A stretch of 64,000 nucleotides of DNA, from assembly GCA_963682055.1 (NCBI GenBank), contig OY821746.1:30949795-31013794 (forward strand), read 5' to 3'. Every line of letters begins with the position of its first letter. Positions within the stretch are counted from its first letter, which is position 1. Positions 10,999 to 21,400 of this stretch are shown here, in pieces. This DNA is from Primula veris. Lineage: Eukaryota > Streptophyta > Magnoliopsida > Ericales > Primulaceae. The translations under genes and the position numbers were made by a program. The notes below the pieces were generated by a model that saw only the letters and a list, made by a program, of their open reading frames with translations, was not told the origin of the DNA and searched no databases.

Positions 10999-11822
10999 TT
11001 ATACATAAACTTGGGACCCACAACTGCAACAAGTGCAAGTCCCGTCATGTAAGACACTGCAAGTACTTCCACACTGTGCCATACAACCAAGATATGTGAT
11101 AGAGCACTTATAGACGGAGGCGAAGCGTGCAGAGTAGAACTCGTCTGTTTTGGCTACACTGGACTGCTTATTTGGCAATCCTAAATCAGAGATGAATCAA
11201 AGAACAAAGTAATTATTTGAGTATATGCTTGTATATATATACTGTTATTTCCTAAATTGTGATTTTACAACAACTGTGTAGGATAGTACTTGGAGCAAAG
11301 CAAAAGTTGAAGAAGATAATTAAGCTTATTGTTATTAACTAACATAAAACATTCATAAAGTTTTTTAGGGAGAAAAATTTAAGAAGCATTGATTACGATT
11401 AAAATGACTTGGTGAGAAGAAAAAGCGGAAAAATCTATAGAAGAAATCTGTAAGTACATTCGTAAATGACGGGAAAATAATCATATAGTTGAGGACGTCG
11501 TTATATAAAGGGTGCCGCTAGTTAATGGCAATAGAGGACCAACATACATAAACCTCATAATTTCATAAACCTAACCTAATTATAATTTTCGAAAACTAGT
11601 GCTTTGATACCCTTGAAAAAATAAACCTTGCAATGTGATTATTAATGCACTACTCTATTGATTACATTAATCATGATTGGGCCTTTTCAGAGAGATTACT
11701 GATGCACAACAAATTACGTACCAAGCGAATAATTGAGAAATTGAGAGAGTTGAAGAAACTATACCAGACACATTAACAAGAAGGACTATGAGGAACACTA
11801 TCCTGAATAATGTCTTGTCCAT
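10999..11822 (-). CDS. Secreted cysteine-rich peptide, two exons
   Basis: Exon 1 is 11765-11822, the intron 11181-11764 (GT...AG, 584 bp) and exon 2 10999-11180, giving 79 residues. Exon 1 encodes a hydrophobic signal peptide (MDKTLFRIVFLIVLLVNVS). The split glycine codon joins it in phase to exon 2, which ends at TAA. The mature part carries eight cysteines at residues 45, 52, 56, 60, 68, 70, 71 and 73 (pattern C-x6-C-x3-C-x3-C-x7-C-x-C-C-x-C), all in the C-terminal third. This architecture is that of plant secreted cysteine-rich peptides, used in defence or reproductive signalling. I do not recognise the exact family; it is not a clear defensin or lipid-transfer protein. An upstream in-frame ATG (11849) is possible, but the start at 11822 gives the better signal peptide. 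A TATA box lies about 90 bp upstream. Confidence 0.65.
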
Positions 11823-11910
11823 AATTTTACTACTGTTTTTTTCTTTCAAAATCTTATTTACTTATTTGTTATGTGTAATTTGATTAAACTAATTACAATT
11901 TCGAGTGTTC

Positions 11911-11920
11911 TTTATATAGA
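11911..11920 (-). promoter_or_regulatory. TATA box of the cysteine-rich peptide gene
   Basis: The minus strand reads TCTATATAAA here, about 90 bp before the ATG at 11822. That distance allows a 5' leader of roughly 60 bp. Confidence 0.5.
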
Positions 11921-11929
11921 GAACTAATT

Positions 11930-12919
11930 GGACATAAGTGACATAACTGTTTTTGGTGTATATATATGTAAGTAACTAACGGTTTTTATGCACAGAAGGC
12001 AGCACAGCCGGTTTTGTCTTTAGCGGAAACGATGTATTCAGTTAGCTGTTCTACTGATTACAAAACTGATCACATAAAGAAAGACCAGTGGAGTATTGTT
12101 TTGTAGAATAAAGTAAGTATATTGTTAGGTTTTCGCAATGAAACGGTATATTCTAGCACTTTATTTTTAAGCATAACAGTACGAGTTTTAAACGAATCCG
12201 TGTTTAGACGGTGAAGTAGTCTCTTCCCATTTTCCTTCATTCAGGTATGCTCTTCCGGCTAATTAGAAAAAGCATGTAATATTAATTTAAAATATATTAC
12301 TAAAATACTGTTTTTGCATATTCTTTTTAATTTGAAGGAATAGAAAATTTTATGTGTTCTACTAATTACAATGGTCAAATTTTGCAGTTCGCCAAATTAT
12401 AAAGCCATTGAGGCTCATTAGCACAACTAATGTCTCAGTTTAAGTTTTTCAAAAAACTAATAAATAAAACGTTATCGTTTTCAAAGTTTCTTATAAATAA
12501 TAAATAAATAAATTACTGTATCAGTTCTAAAAAGAGTGTCATTTACGTTAATTAGCGCAAAAGGCGTTGACAGAATTGAAAGGAGTATCTCTTTGGAACA
12601 GTCACCTTATTTGACTGTTTATGAAACAGTCATCTTAACCACCATTAGATTAAAAAATGGATGCTTAGATAATATTTTTCAATAACTAATTTATTTTTTC
12701 TATTTTCAACAAATTAGAATTTGATAAATTAAAAACAAATTGTACAACACACTAAAAACCCAAATAAAAATATAGAACCTTATGGAGGCATACCCTAAAC
12801 TTAAATATTAATTAAAGATTAATTTATTTATTTTTACATTTGACATATTTTTATGCTAACGGTTTGTGAACCAGACATATTGCACATTATTATCTCTTTA
12901 CCAATAATATAGCAAAATA
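11930..12919. other. Intergenic, no gene seen
   Basis: AT-rich sequence between the peptide gene and the gypsy element. No ORF, RNA gene or clear repeat is recognised. Confidence 0.5.
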
Positions 12920-12924
12920 GGGTA

Positions 12925-13496
12925 TGATAAAACCATAACTTTTGGCGATCAGGTTAGGCTTTTCAACGATATAATAATGGTAAATCAACGGTAAAAAATG
13001 GACATTTCTTGATCTTTATTATTGGTCGGATTATTACACTTATTCGGATTGTTACACTTGCTCGGATTAGTACTTCTTTATTACAATTGTGCTCGATTTG
13101 ACTGCTTAATCTCTTATCTTGGTCGTTCTTCTTTCTCTTCGATATTCGGCTCTATCGATGTTCGGCTTGCTTCTTTTTAGGCTAATCTTTGACTAGTTTC
13201 TCTCTTTTCTCAACTTCTCTCTATATTTTTTGGATAGATTTTCTGGTCCATTTCTAGGAGGGGTAGTTGGCTATTTATAGGCAACTATGTTTTCTAGGAT
13301 GTTGACAAATGTCTCCATCTCAGGGGGTTTTTCAGACATGGGTCTCTAGTTAAGTGGGCTTGGGCTTTTGATAGTAACTACCTTATTCTCTTATAAAAGG
13401 CATGTGATGACCCATTTAAGTGTTGGATACCCATTTATAAAGCGGATTGATTATTACCCGAATAGAATATTCGGGTCTAATTTTTATGTTCTATCA
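12925..13496 (-). repeat. 3' LTR of the gypsy element
   Basis: This 572-bp LTR begins TGATAAAACC and ends TTCTATCA. It carries the same TATA motif as the other LTR (GGCTATTTATAGG, near 13270-13285). It lacks one 18-bp TTGTTACACTTGCTCGGA unit present twice in the other copy. It follows target base pairs GGGTA. Confidence 0.93.
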
Positions 13497-13679
13497 AGTG
13501 CTCCCTGACTTCCTCGGCGTGGTTTCCATGTCGAGGGAGTCATGCTCGGTCTGTCGAGGATATTACTTCGGTCTCGTCGTTCCCAATGCTTCGTTGAGAA
13601 ACGTAATAGATTTATGACGGTTTCTTGGGGGACCCATTTAAAGTTTCCTATCCTAATATCTTTCTTCGAGGAAAACTCC

Positions 13680-14060
13680 TATAAAGGGGAGTGCCCCCTC
13701 CGTAATTAGGCATTTTATTACTACTTTGCTCGTGACGTAATGGCTTCCTCTGGTTCTACTGGTAAGAGCTCCTTTAATTATACTTCTTATCTAGAAACTG
13801 AGATCACGAAATCTCGTACCGCGAATAAGAAGCTCGTGGCCAAGGTTTCAGACTACAAGAAAAGGTTGTCCGACATGGATTCTGCTCATCATGTGACGAT
13901 GGCCGATCGGGATTGGGCTTATGAGCGTATAAAGAGGCTCAAGGCTTATCTGGCTAAGCAGAAGGCAGCAAAAAGGGCCTATAAGCTTGCCTTCAAGGAG
14001 TTGCATGCTCGGTCTAAACTGAGTTCGGATGAGGATGAAGAAGGCTCTTCCTCGAAATAA
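13680..14060 (+). CDS. Antisense gene A: small coiled-coil protein (CDS 13740-14060)
   Basis: The coding region opens at 13740 and ends at 14060 (106 residues), on the strand opposite to gag-pol. A TATAAAG box at 13680-13686 lies 60 bp upstream, and an AATAAAA signal follows near 14129. The protein is highly charged with long helical stretches (heptad-like Leu/Ala spacing from residue 15 to 90). It ends in an acidic, Ser-rich tail (SSDEDEEGSSSK). The motif KRAYKLAFKELHARSK near the C-terminus is nearly repeated in the next gene (KRAYKLALEEVYARSK), so the two are paralogues. No known domain is recognised and the function is unknown. The frame is fully open, in contrast to the broken pol. Confidence 0.6.
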
Positions 14061-14293
14061 TTAGTCTTTTGTGATTTCTTTGTATCTGGTGTTATCACCT
14101 AGTTGTAATCGAATCACGGAAGAATCTTAATAAAACATATTTTACTTACGTTCCTGTCTGTTTATTTCTTTGATATCTTACTAGATGACTCCATTGGACT
14201 TGAATTGCTGTAGTTTAACCATAAATGCTCTCGGGAAGTTCAAGAGGTTTGTCTTTCTTCGAGACGACCTTTGATCCACCCCTTGTTTCTTCC

Positions 14294-14689
14294 TATAAAA
14301 GAGGACTGTCTATATATTCTTTGAGCAGCTCATTCTTTATTATCGAACAAATGGCTTCTCCTCATGACACTAATGGTGACAACCTTCCTGAATATGTTGC
14401 TCATCTTGAAGGGGAAGTTAAAAAAGTGCGTTATCTCGAGAAGAGGGTTGCCCGGTTGTCGGTGGAAGCTCGTCGGGCCGTCGAACTAGACGAGCGATTG
14501 GACGCCATGGAGAAGGAGCACCAGAGGTCTTTGCTCGATAGTATTCGTGCTCGTGCTCGGATCAAAGAGCTCGAGGCCTCTAGAGACAGGCAAATTGCTT
14601 CCAAGAGGGCTTACAAATTAGCCCTTGAGGAAGTGTATGCTCGGTCGAAGAAGAAGCCAAATGACGAAGCGGGCCCTTCTACAAAATGA
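14294..14689 (+). CDS. Antisense gene B: small coiled-coil protein (CDS 14351-14689)
   Basis: The ATG at 14351 was chosen because it lies 57 bp after a TATAAAA box (14294-14300) and gives MASPHDTNGD, parallel to the MASSGSTGKS start of gene A. The protein has 112 residues, mostly one coiled coil rich in Arg, Glu, Leu and Ala, and ends GPSTK. It shares the KRAYKLA-x-EE-x-YARSK tail motif with gene A. An AATAAAG signal follows near 14757. No enzymatic motif is visible. It looks like a tandem duplicate that has diverged strongly in its N-terminal two-thirds. Confidence 0.6.
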   Translation, partial: YKRGLSIYSLSSSFFIIEQMASPHDTNGDNLPEYVAHLEGEVKKVRYLEKRVARLSVEARRAVELDERLDAMEKEHQRSLLDSIRARARIKELEASRDRQIASKRAYKLALEEVYARSKKKPNDEAGPSTK

Positions 14690-14819
14690 TTTTATTGTTT
14701 TTTATCGTATTTCCTTTAAGTTAACTGCCCCTTCTGTAACGAAGTATCAACCAATCAATAAAGACTTCTTTTTCTTGTTTATATCTGAATTACTTTCCCA
14801 CTGCAATTTATTTTGACTG

Positions 14820-15239
14820 CGCACGCTTATGGCCTTATTAATGCTTTTTCTTGGGTCTTGCGTTTGACCTTATCCTTTGAACCTTCTGACTCTTTGTATC
14901 TAGGGACCAATGGGATTTCTTGAGCCTCGTGCATAAAATCTTATCCACCAGAGTTTTCTTGAGCTCTGTGCAAAAGATCTTTAACATTTATTTGAACTGC
15001 TGCCTTTCCCCAAAATAACACGTGTTTCGATGCCATTATGACTTACCCTCTTTAAATATTGGTAAGAATCCAAGCGTTTCTTGAACAAGAGTGGCTTTTA
15101 ATTACTCACGCTTTTTTAGAGCCTTTTGGGAATCCAAACGTTTTTTTCTTGAACAGACACATCTTTTAATTGCCGTCGCTTCTTAGTACCCATTGGCGAA
15201 CGGTTGCGACTCTCAATACCAGCCCTCATCTAATTGATC
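14820..15239 (+). other. Spacer between antisense genes B and C
   Basis: No ORF of note. Two loosely similar stretches (around 14850-14960 and 15060-15180) repeat CCAAGCGTTTCTTGAAC/CCAAACGTTTTTTTC-like phrases, perhaps duplicated promoter sequence. Confidence 0.4.
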
Positions 15240-15625
15240 TATAAATACCTGCTTACAGCATGGTTATATCCACAACCCTCGTCATATTATTTTCCCCCAT
15301 ATACAGATCCTCATCTTATAATTTCATTAAGATGTCTGGTCCTTTCACCCAATCAGCATTAGCTTTGCAAGTGGAGGCTTTTGAAGCCTCCTATGGCCAT
15401 GTACAAAGGCTGTTGAAGGATGCCGAGGAGGAATTGAAGGTGATGCGTTATCACCATACCGAGATGGTTCGGGAATTAACTTGGCTAAGATCCGAACTGG
15501 ATTACTGCCGACGTGCTCGTCAGGCACTAGTCGAAGAGAATGAGGTGTTGAGGGGGAATCCGACGCTTCGAGACAGGAATGTCTCTGCCGGGCCCTCTCA
15601 TCGATACCGATCGACTTCCCCCTAA
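15240..15625 (+). CDS. Antisense gene C: small coiled-coil protein (CDS 15332-15625)
   Basis: The ATG at 15332 follows a TATAAAT box (15240-15246) by 92 bp. The protein has 97 residues with a predicted coiled coil across residues 10-75 (EASYGHVQRLLKDAEEELK, then LVEENEVLR) and a basic Ser/Arg-rich tail ending RSTSP. The tail differs from genes A and B, but size, charge and promoter layout are the same. Function is unknown. A long pyrimidine tract follows directly and may be its 3' untranslated region. Confidence 0.55.
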
Positions 15626-16120
15626 CCTTCCCCCTTCTTTTTTATTTTTTTCTTCTGCTGCGTCTCCTCTTCCTCATCCTTTTCTTTCTATACTCTTTCA
15701 GTCTCTCTTCTCTCTATCCTCCATTTTCTTCTTACTATCTTTTTCCAGGTCTTTCTTTTTCTTCTTTTTATTTCTCAGTTTCCCTCATTTCTTCCTCTTC
15801 CTCTTTTGTTTTTATGCTTTGTTCTCTCTACTTGTTTTTCTTTTTCCCTTTCTTTTTTGTTTTGTTTCTTTGACTTCCTTTTTATTTGTCAGTTTCCTTC
15901 ATTTCTTCCTCTGCTCTTTCTCTTCCTTTTTTCTTCATCTTCTTTTTTGCACCACTATGATGTAACAATCAACCCTGTGATCCTAAGGGTTTTGTGTTAT
16001 GTCTAGGGTTTTTGTCATTTTTATTTTTCTCTTCTTACTTTTCACTTATGTTCCCTCCACTTTCTTCCTTTTTCTTTCTTTTTCTCTCTTTACTTTTTCT
16101 TTTTAGCGTCTCCTGCTCAT
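15620..16120 (+). repeat. Pyrimidine-rich (CT) tract
   Basis: About 500 bp of almost continuous C/T on the plus strand with T-runs. It gives spurious Phe/Ser-rich frames that are not coding. It lies between antisense gene C and a 22-bp tandem array. Confidence 0.7.
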
Positions 16121-16175
16121 TTGGTCTGCTGATATAGTTGATCTTCTTTGCCTGATCTTCTGTACTAGCTCTTCT

Positions 16176-16325
16176 CGGATGTAATAGATCTTTATCTCGG
16201 ATGTAACAGATTTTCTTTTCGGATGTAATAGATTTCCTTTTCGGATGTAATAGATTTCCTTTTCGGATGTAATAGATTTCCTTTTCGGATGTAATAGATT
16301 TTCTTTTCGGATGTACTCTGATGTA
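16176..16325. repeat. 22-bp tandem repeat, about seven units
   Basis: Units start CGGATGTAATAGATTTCC and recur at 16176, 16198, 16220, 16242, 16264, 16286 and 16308 with an exact 22-bp period and few changes. Minus-strand open frames over it are artefacts of the repeat. Confidence 0.9.
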
Positions 16326-16584
16326 ATGAACAATGATATATCCCATCTTCATTAATGAAAATTATATTTGCCCTTCTATTTTTGCACCTTTATCTTGTAC
16401 TTCTTCTTATTGTTGAATTTGTGGTTTGTTGGGATGTGGACCTTTTGAGTATCTTGTACTTTTATTTCTTGCTGGACTGTAGACCTATCCCTCACATTGT
16501 CAATTATAGGTGCACGCTCCCAAGTATTGTCAGGAAACATGCATGCTCCCGAGTATTTGTCAGATAACAACACTAACTTTTCTC

Positions 16585-17150
16585 TATAAATACTCAACCT
16601 TGATTATTCCTTACCATAAACTTGTGTTGGCTTCACTTATCCCTCTTATTTTACATCATAACTTATCATAATGTCTGAGCCCGTGGTGAGATATCATGCT
16701 CAGATGAAGGACTTAGATGCTAAGGTATCTTGGGTCCGTCATAGAATGGCCAGTCTTGAGAAAGAATATGGGGTTTTGCCTTTGAGTTTATTCGACTCTC
16801 ATCCCGAGGAGACAATGAAGTGGACCGAGATTTCGGCCTTGAGTCGCCAAATTGATAATTTGTTGTTGCACAGAAATCACTTGGCCAACTCTTGGTACGA
16901 GTCCGAGGAGATTTGGGATCATGCTCAGGACGAGTTTGATAACTCCCCTCAAGGCCTAGCTAGTATGATAGTTAGGAATGCTCGGCTTGAGGAGCGCGTC
17001 CGTGTCCTTACTAGGACGAACACCGAACTCTCCAGGGAGAATGAGTGCTTGGTAGTCATGAATGACTCTTACCAAGCTCGGTTTGACAGCTCTGCTCGGG
17101 TAGCTTTCTCCCGGTCTGGTAGTTCGGTTTTTCCCTCCATTGATCTTTAG
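16585..17150 (+). CDS. Antisense gene D: small coiled-coil protein (CDS 16671-17150)
   Basis: The ATG at 16671 follows a TATAAAT box (16585-16591) by 86 bp. The protein has 159 residues. An N-terminal helix (residues 5-35), a middle segment with WTEISALSRQIDNLLLHRN, and a second coiled coil (NARLEERVRVLTRTNTELSRENE) precede a Ser-rich tail. It is longer than its neighbours but shares the plan of a short promoter, one exon and a helical protein. No family is recognised. Just upstream, CACGCTCCCAAGTATT and ATGCTCCCGAGTATT are a short duplicated motif (16512-16560) in the promoter. Confidence 0.55.
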
Positions 17151-17315
17151 TTGGATTGGGCTAGTTTTCTGACGTATTTCTCGTCTTGTAATTTGTATTT
17201 TCTTATCCGTTTTTGGTAATTTGTACCCTGTTGTATTTCGTGTCTCTCTGTATATTGAACCGTTTGCAACGCCTCGTTTTTGGCGCTTTTTCGTATTTCG
17301 TGCCCTTTGACTCCT

Positions 17316-17752
17316 TATAAATGCTCCCTATTGTTTTGTACTTCATTATCCATTCTCCTTTTCTCTCTTTTGTTTCTCCTACTTGTGAGATGGCTCCCAT
17401 TACTAGATCTGCCTCCAAAAAGAAAGTCCTTCTGGAAGAGGAGCCGACCTTCTTACTACCCCGTCCCCCTGGTTTCGGGGAAGAGGATTTAACTCCTCTT
17501 CAGTTAAAAGAAATTGAGATGTCGTGGCTGAAGCATGACCTTAAGTGTGCTCAGACCGAAATGAGGCGGTTCAAACAGTATTGGCAGGAAGAAAGCGCTG
17601 CTCGTTTTGAAGCCGAGCAGAAGTGCAAGGCTCAATCTTATTCTCTTAAACAAGTGGAGATTGGCATTTCTCATTTGATTAGGGAAAAAGAGCGTCTGGA
17701 AGAGCTCTTGGCAAAGAAGGATGCGGATATGGGGGGTAGTTCAAAGAAGTAG
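17316..17752 (+). CDS. Antisense gene E: small coiled-coil protein (CDS 17390-17752)
   Basis: The ATG at 17390 follows a TATAAAT box (17316-17322) by 74 bp. The protein has 120 residues, starts with a short basic segment (ITRSASKKK), continues with LTPLQLKEIEMSWLKHDLK and a long coiled coil, and ends GGSSKK, like the GSSSK and GPSTK tails of genes A and B. An upstream in-frame ATG (17321) falls inside the TATA box and is unlikely to be used. An AATAAAA signal follows near 17826. Function is unknown. Confidence 0.58.
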
Positions 17753-17839
17753 GATGGGTGTTGTATTTTATTGTAAACTTTTATTTTTCTGTTGTATCGT
17801 TTGTTTGTATCCCCCTTTGTGGATGAATAAAACTTTATG

Positions 17840-18358
17840 CTTTGCAACTCGATCCTGTCTATTTTATTTTGTATCTGTGCCGAACACCGAGCGAGGTGCA
17901 CCGTGGTTATCCCCCCGGAGAGCGTTGTTAGACTCGAAGCTGAAATGCCGTCGAGCTAGGAACGGTATCCGTTCACCTTGTTCGGTGTGCTATTCGGGTA
18001 AGACACAGTTTGGCATCGAGGAACTTAATCGGATGACAGCCTTGGTGTGGTAATATTGGTAGCGTATGCTAGAAGCTTTTCGTGGTAGGGTCCACTGGCC
18101 GTTTATTTAGGTGTAATGATGTGAACTGCATTGGGTAGTGGGATACACTCTGACATGGCAGAATCTGGAGCGTTGATCTGTAAAAATAGCAGCGGTTGTG
18201 GACTTTTGTATGGTTGGAAAAAGTAAACCTCTGTCACACGAAAGGTTGGTTATTATTTTATTATGTTTGTGACTCCACTCCCTTTTACTGTGCCAAGTAA
18301 TCCCTTTTGTTTTTATCACACAATTTACTGAAGAAAATATCTGTCTCTCTCTCTAAGG
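17840..18358 (+). other. Spacer before the large antisense gene
   Basis: GC-richer than the flanks and free of convincing ORFs. It separates gene E from the E2F-like promoter and probably holds upstream control sequence; no motif is otherwise recognised. Confidence 0.4.
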
Positions 18359-18360
18359 TA

Positions 18361-18380
18361 TATTTTTCCCGCCAAAAAGG
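18361..18380 (+). promoter_or_regulatory. E2F-type site upstream of the large antisense gene
   Basis: TTTTTCCCGCCAAAAA (18363-18378) contains a textbook E2F/DP consensus (TTTCCCGCCAAA). It lies about 85 bp before the putative first exon at 18459 and next to a weak TATATTT. This suggests expression in S phase or dividing cells; binding is inferred only from sequence. Confidence 0.45.
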
Positions 18381-18458
18381 AAAATCGTTCCGCCGCGCGA
18401 ACTAGGGTTTCGTTGTATTATCGATAGACTTGCTGCTGTTCTCGCTTGCCTGTCCATA

Positions 18459-21400
18459 ATGATAACTGTAAGTGTTTTTTCTTTATTTATCATTATTATT
18501 TTGTGGCGTTGGTATATGGTCTAGGTTGTCTATATATGTCTGATGGGTCTTATGTATTGGATTTGTGTTGATTGGGATGGTAGTAAAACGTAGGGTGTCT
18601 GGTTAATTTGAGTGGGGGTGGTGGCTCTCGTTATGGTAATGTTGTTTTGGTTTGGGTATTTGGTTAGTATATTGATGGAGTTTTGATGACGTTTGGTCAG
18701 GAAATTCTGTCCCAAAGTCTGGCCCAAGTGGGCACATTTGTGGAAGAGGACTTTAAGAGGCTCGCCGGAATACCGGATAACATACACATTAGGCTGCCTG
18801 TTTCTGACGAGGAGGTGATGGGATTTGTTCCTGTCGGAGAAGTTGTTGTACGTTCTTCGGCATTCTTTACTGGGGGTCTTCGGCTTCCTTTTACTAGCTG
18901 GGTGGCGTCGTTCTTTGAGGCCGTCCAGATTGCTTCGGCCCAACTGGCCCTAAATGGTTACCGTACTCTGAATGGTATCCAAAGGTTATCGGAGTTGTCC
19001 GGAATACCTATTGAATTGAAGGACGTCTTCGGAGTCTATAGTTTGAGCTTTGAGCGTCGCAGCTCATATTTGAAGACCATGAGTGCCTTTTGCCGGCTCG
19101 TTACCGGTTTGCCGGATACCAACAAAGAGCGCAATCTTGGTATCGTTATTTCTTCCGGTGAATGGGGTTGTGCGGCACACCAGATTCCTGGACCGGCTAC
19201 CAATGCTCCCACTATGCCAGACCTCGGCGCTCCCAATGTAGAGGCTCTGTTAGCTCTTTGGAAATGGTGGGGGCCTGGACCGACGCCGGATCTTGCGAGC
19301 CGTACTGCTCCCATGCTGCTCGGGTACCCTATGGGGCCGGTGACCAAGGGGAATCCTGCGCCCGAGATCCCCAAAGAGCCCGAGGAGGAATTCTTGAAAG
19401 TGGTCCGGGCTCGAAGCGCTGCTAGGGGAGGGAAAAAGACCACTCGTTCTAAGTGCCGAGCATCGGACCCCGCTGTTGGCACCCCGAAGAGGGCCAAAGG
19501 GGCTGAGACCTCAAGTAGTGTAGAGGTTGCCGAAGCTGGCCGGGGTGTGGAGGTGGTCGCTTCGACTAAAGGTGATACCACCGGGGAGGCTGCTGCGAAC
19601 CTCGATATAAGTGTTTGTTTTTGTGAATATTTGCCTTTTGACTTCGCTGTTCCCTGCTTTATATGTCGTCTTGTTTCAGTTTTTGACTTCTTCATTGGTT
19701 ACCCTTGCGCTTGCCCGGTCCATGGGTATTATTGTGTTTCAGGGGTCGATCGACGATGTATTCAGACATATGAACCTCTTGGTTAACATGGGAGAGGATA
19801 CGATGACCTTGCCTGTCATCTCGCCTATTTCGCCTATTATTGCATTTGCTCGCCCATCCGTACTGAGGAGGCGATCGAGCATAGGGCCCCTGAGATCGAT
19901 CATTTGGAGAAGGACGTGGGGGTGGAAGCGGAGGCCGGCAAGGAGAATGCCGTGGATGTTGTGATGGGTGTCGAGGATGAGGCTCTCGACGAACCCGAGA
20001 AGGTGTTGGTGGACGGGGTTGCAATGACCCGTTACATTGATCGGTGTGGGGGTGAATTGTTGGAGCAACCCCGAGTCTTGAGGATGGGGTATACTGCTCT
20101 TAAGCCCCTCATGGTCAAGGATACAGAGAGGATAGCTGCTCTTCCTGCAATGTCGGTTATAGAGCGGGCCAGTACTGACGCGCTTCGGGTATGTTGCGTA
20201 TATATTTTGTTATATAAGTCGTGATGCTCTTATCTCGGCTGGTGTCTGATGTTTCTAAATACAGGTTTTCGTGGATATCGCGGTGTTAAAGGACCAGCTG
20301 TCAGCACTAGAGGCTGAGAACGATAAGCTGATGGCCGAAAAGAAAGCCATGGTCGAGGATAAAGCTCAGCAAGTGCAGTTGGTCGCCGAGCTAGAGGCGG
20401 AGAAAGAGAAGCTGACGGCCGAAAGCAAAATAACGGCCGAGGAGAAACAGCAGATGGCTAAGTTGACCTCTGATAATGAGAAGTTGGTGGGGGACAACTT
20501 ACGCCTGACTGAGGAAATCGAGAAGTTGGGGGCCGAAAAAGAGGAGCGGATCAAGAAGCACGACCTTTTGGAAGACGATAATTTGCTCCTGGCAGAGGAT
20601 GTAGAGGCCGGAACATCCGAGGTGGTGGCCCTGAAAGCGGCGCATGCAGAGGATAAGGCGAAGCTCGCAATGATGGCGAATTTCTCCGTTTACTGCACCC
20701 ATGTTCGGGCTCTAAGTTTTGCTAAGGTGCCATTATCGGATCGGGCGTGGTCGGAGTTGGTTTATCCCTGTCCGCAAGGAGCACCTCCGAAACCGCAGGA
20801 TTGGGCCAATCTTCGAGATGAGGAACTCCCACGGCTGCCGGGACATGCTACTTCGACGGCCCCCCATCCCCATTTCGGGTTGGCTCCTACGACTCCTCAA
20901 TCTGCTGCTGCCGTGATCCCCCCACCCGTGTCCCCTCAGGTGGAGCCTTGACCATTTACTTGTAATATTTTTTTCTGTATCTTAGCGTAAAGTCTTTTGG
21001 TACCCGAATTATGGGTCTCTTTTGTAACTAGAAAGATATTCTTTTGGGAAGTGATAATATAGGTGCTATGTTTTCTTTCTGTTGGGCTTTTCTTGTTAAT
21101 TTCCCTGTTTGTGGGTCGTCGTCTTTTGAAGGATGTAAAAACAACTTGTCAGGTACCCGCTAACCCCCGTGCCATGGTGGTCGGGACCTCGCCTAGTCGT
21201 AGCGAAGGCGATGTTATAAACGGTCTTAAAAAAGCTAACGCGTCCCTAACTTCTGAACTGGATTCTGCTCGTCGTGAAATCGATGGTCTGAATATTCATA
21301 TTTTAAATTTGGCCATTCGACTACGTGACTTGGGTGAGAAGTTCAGCAAGAAAACCGCCTATTATACGGCGAATAAGGGAAAGGCTAAAGAGCTTCTTGA

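Noticed and set aside
15579..16006. Phe/Ser/Leu-rich plus-strand frames resembling membrane proteins
   Set aside because: They are products of the pyrimidine tract, not genes.
16035..16352. Minus-strand frames with repeated HPKRKSITSEK-like sequence
   Set aside because: They are translations of the 22-bp tandem array and have no promoter or homology.
19036..20068. Minus-strand Pro/Arg-rich frames of 110-219 codons
   Set aside because: They are antisense shadows of the GC-rich exons of the large antisense gene and show no family motifs.
21063..21173. Hydrophobic start resembling a signal peptide before the 21174 ATG
   Set aside because: It falls in the proposed intron 20940-21152 just before a good acceptor; the frame lacks an ATG at its start.
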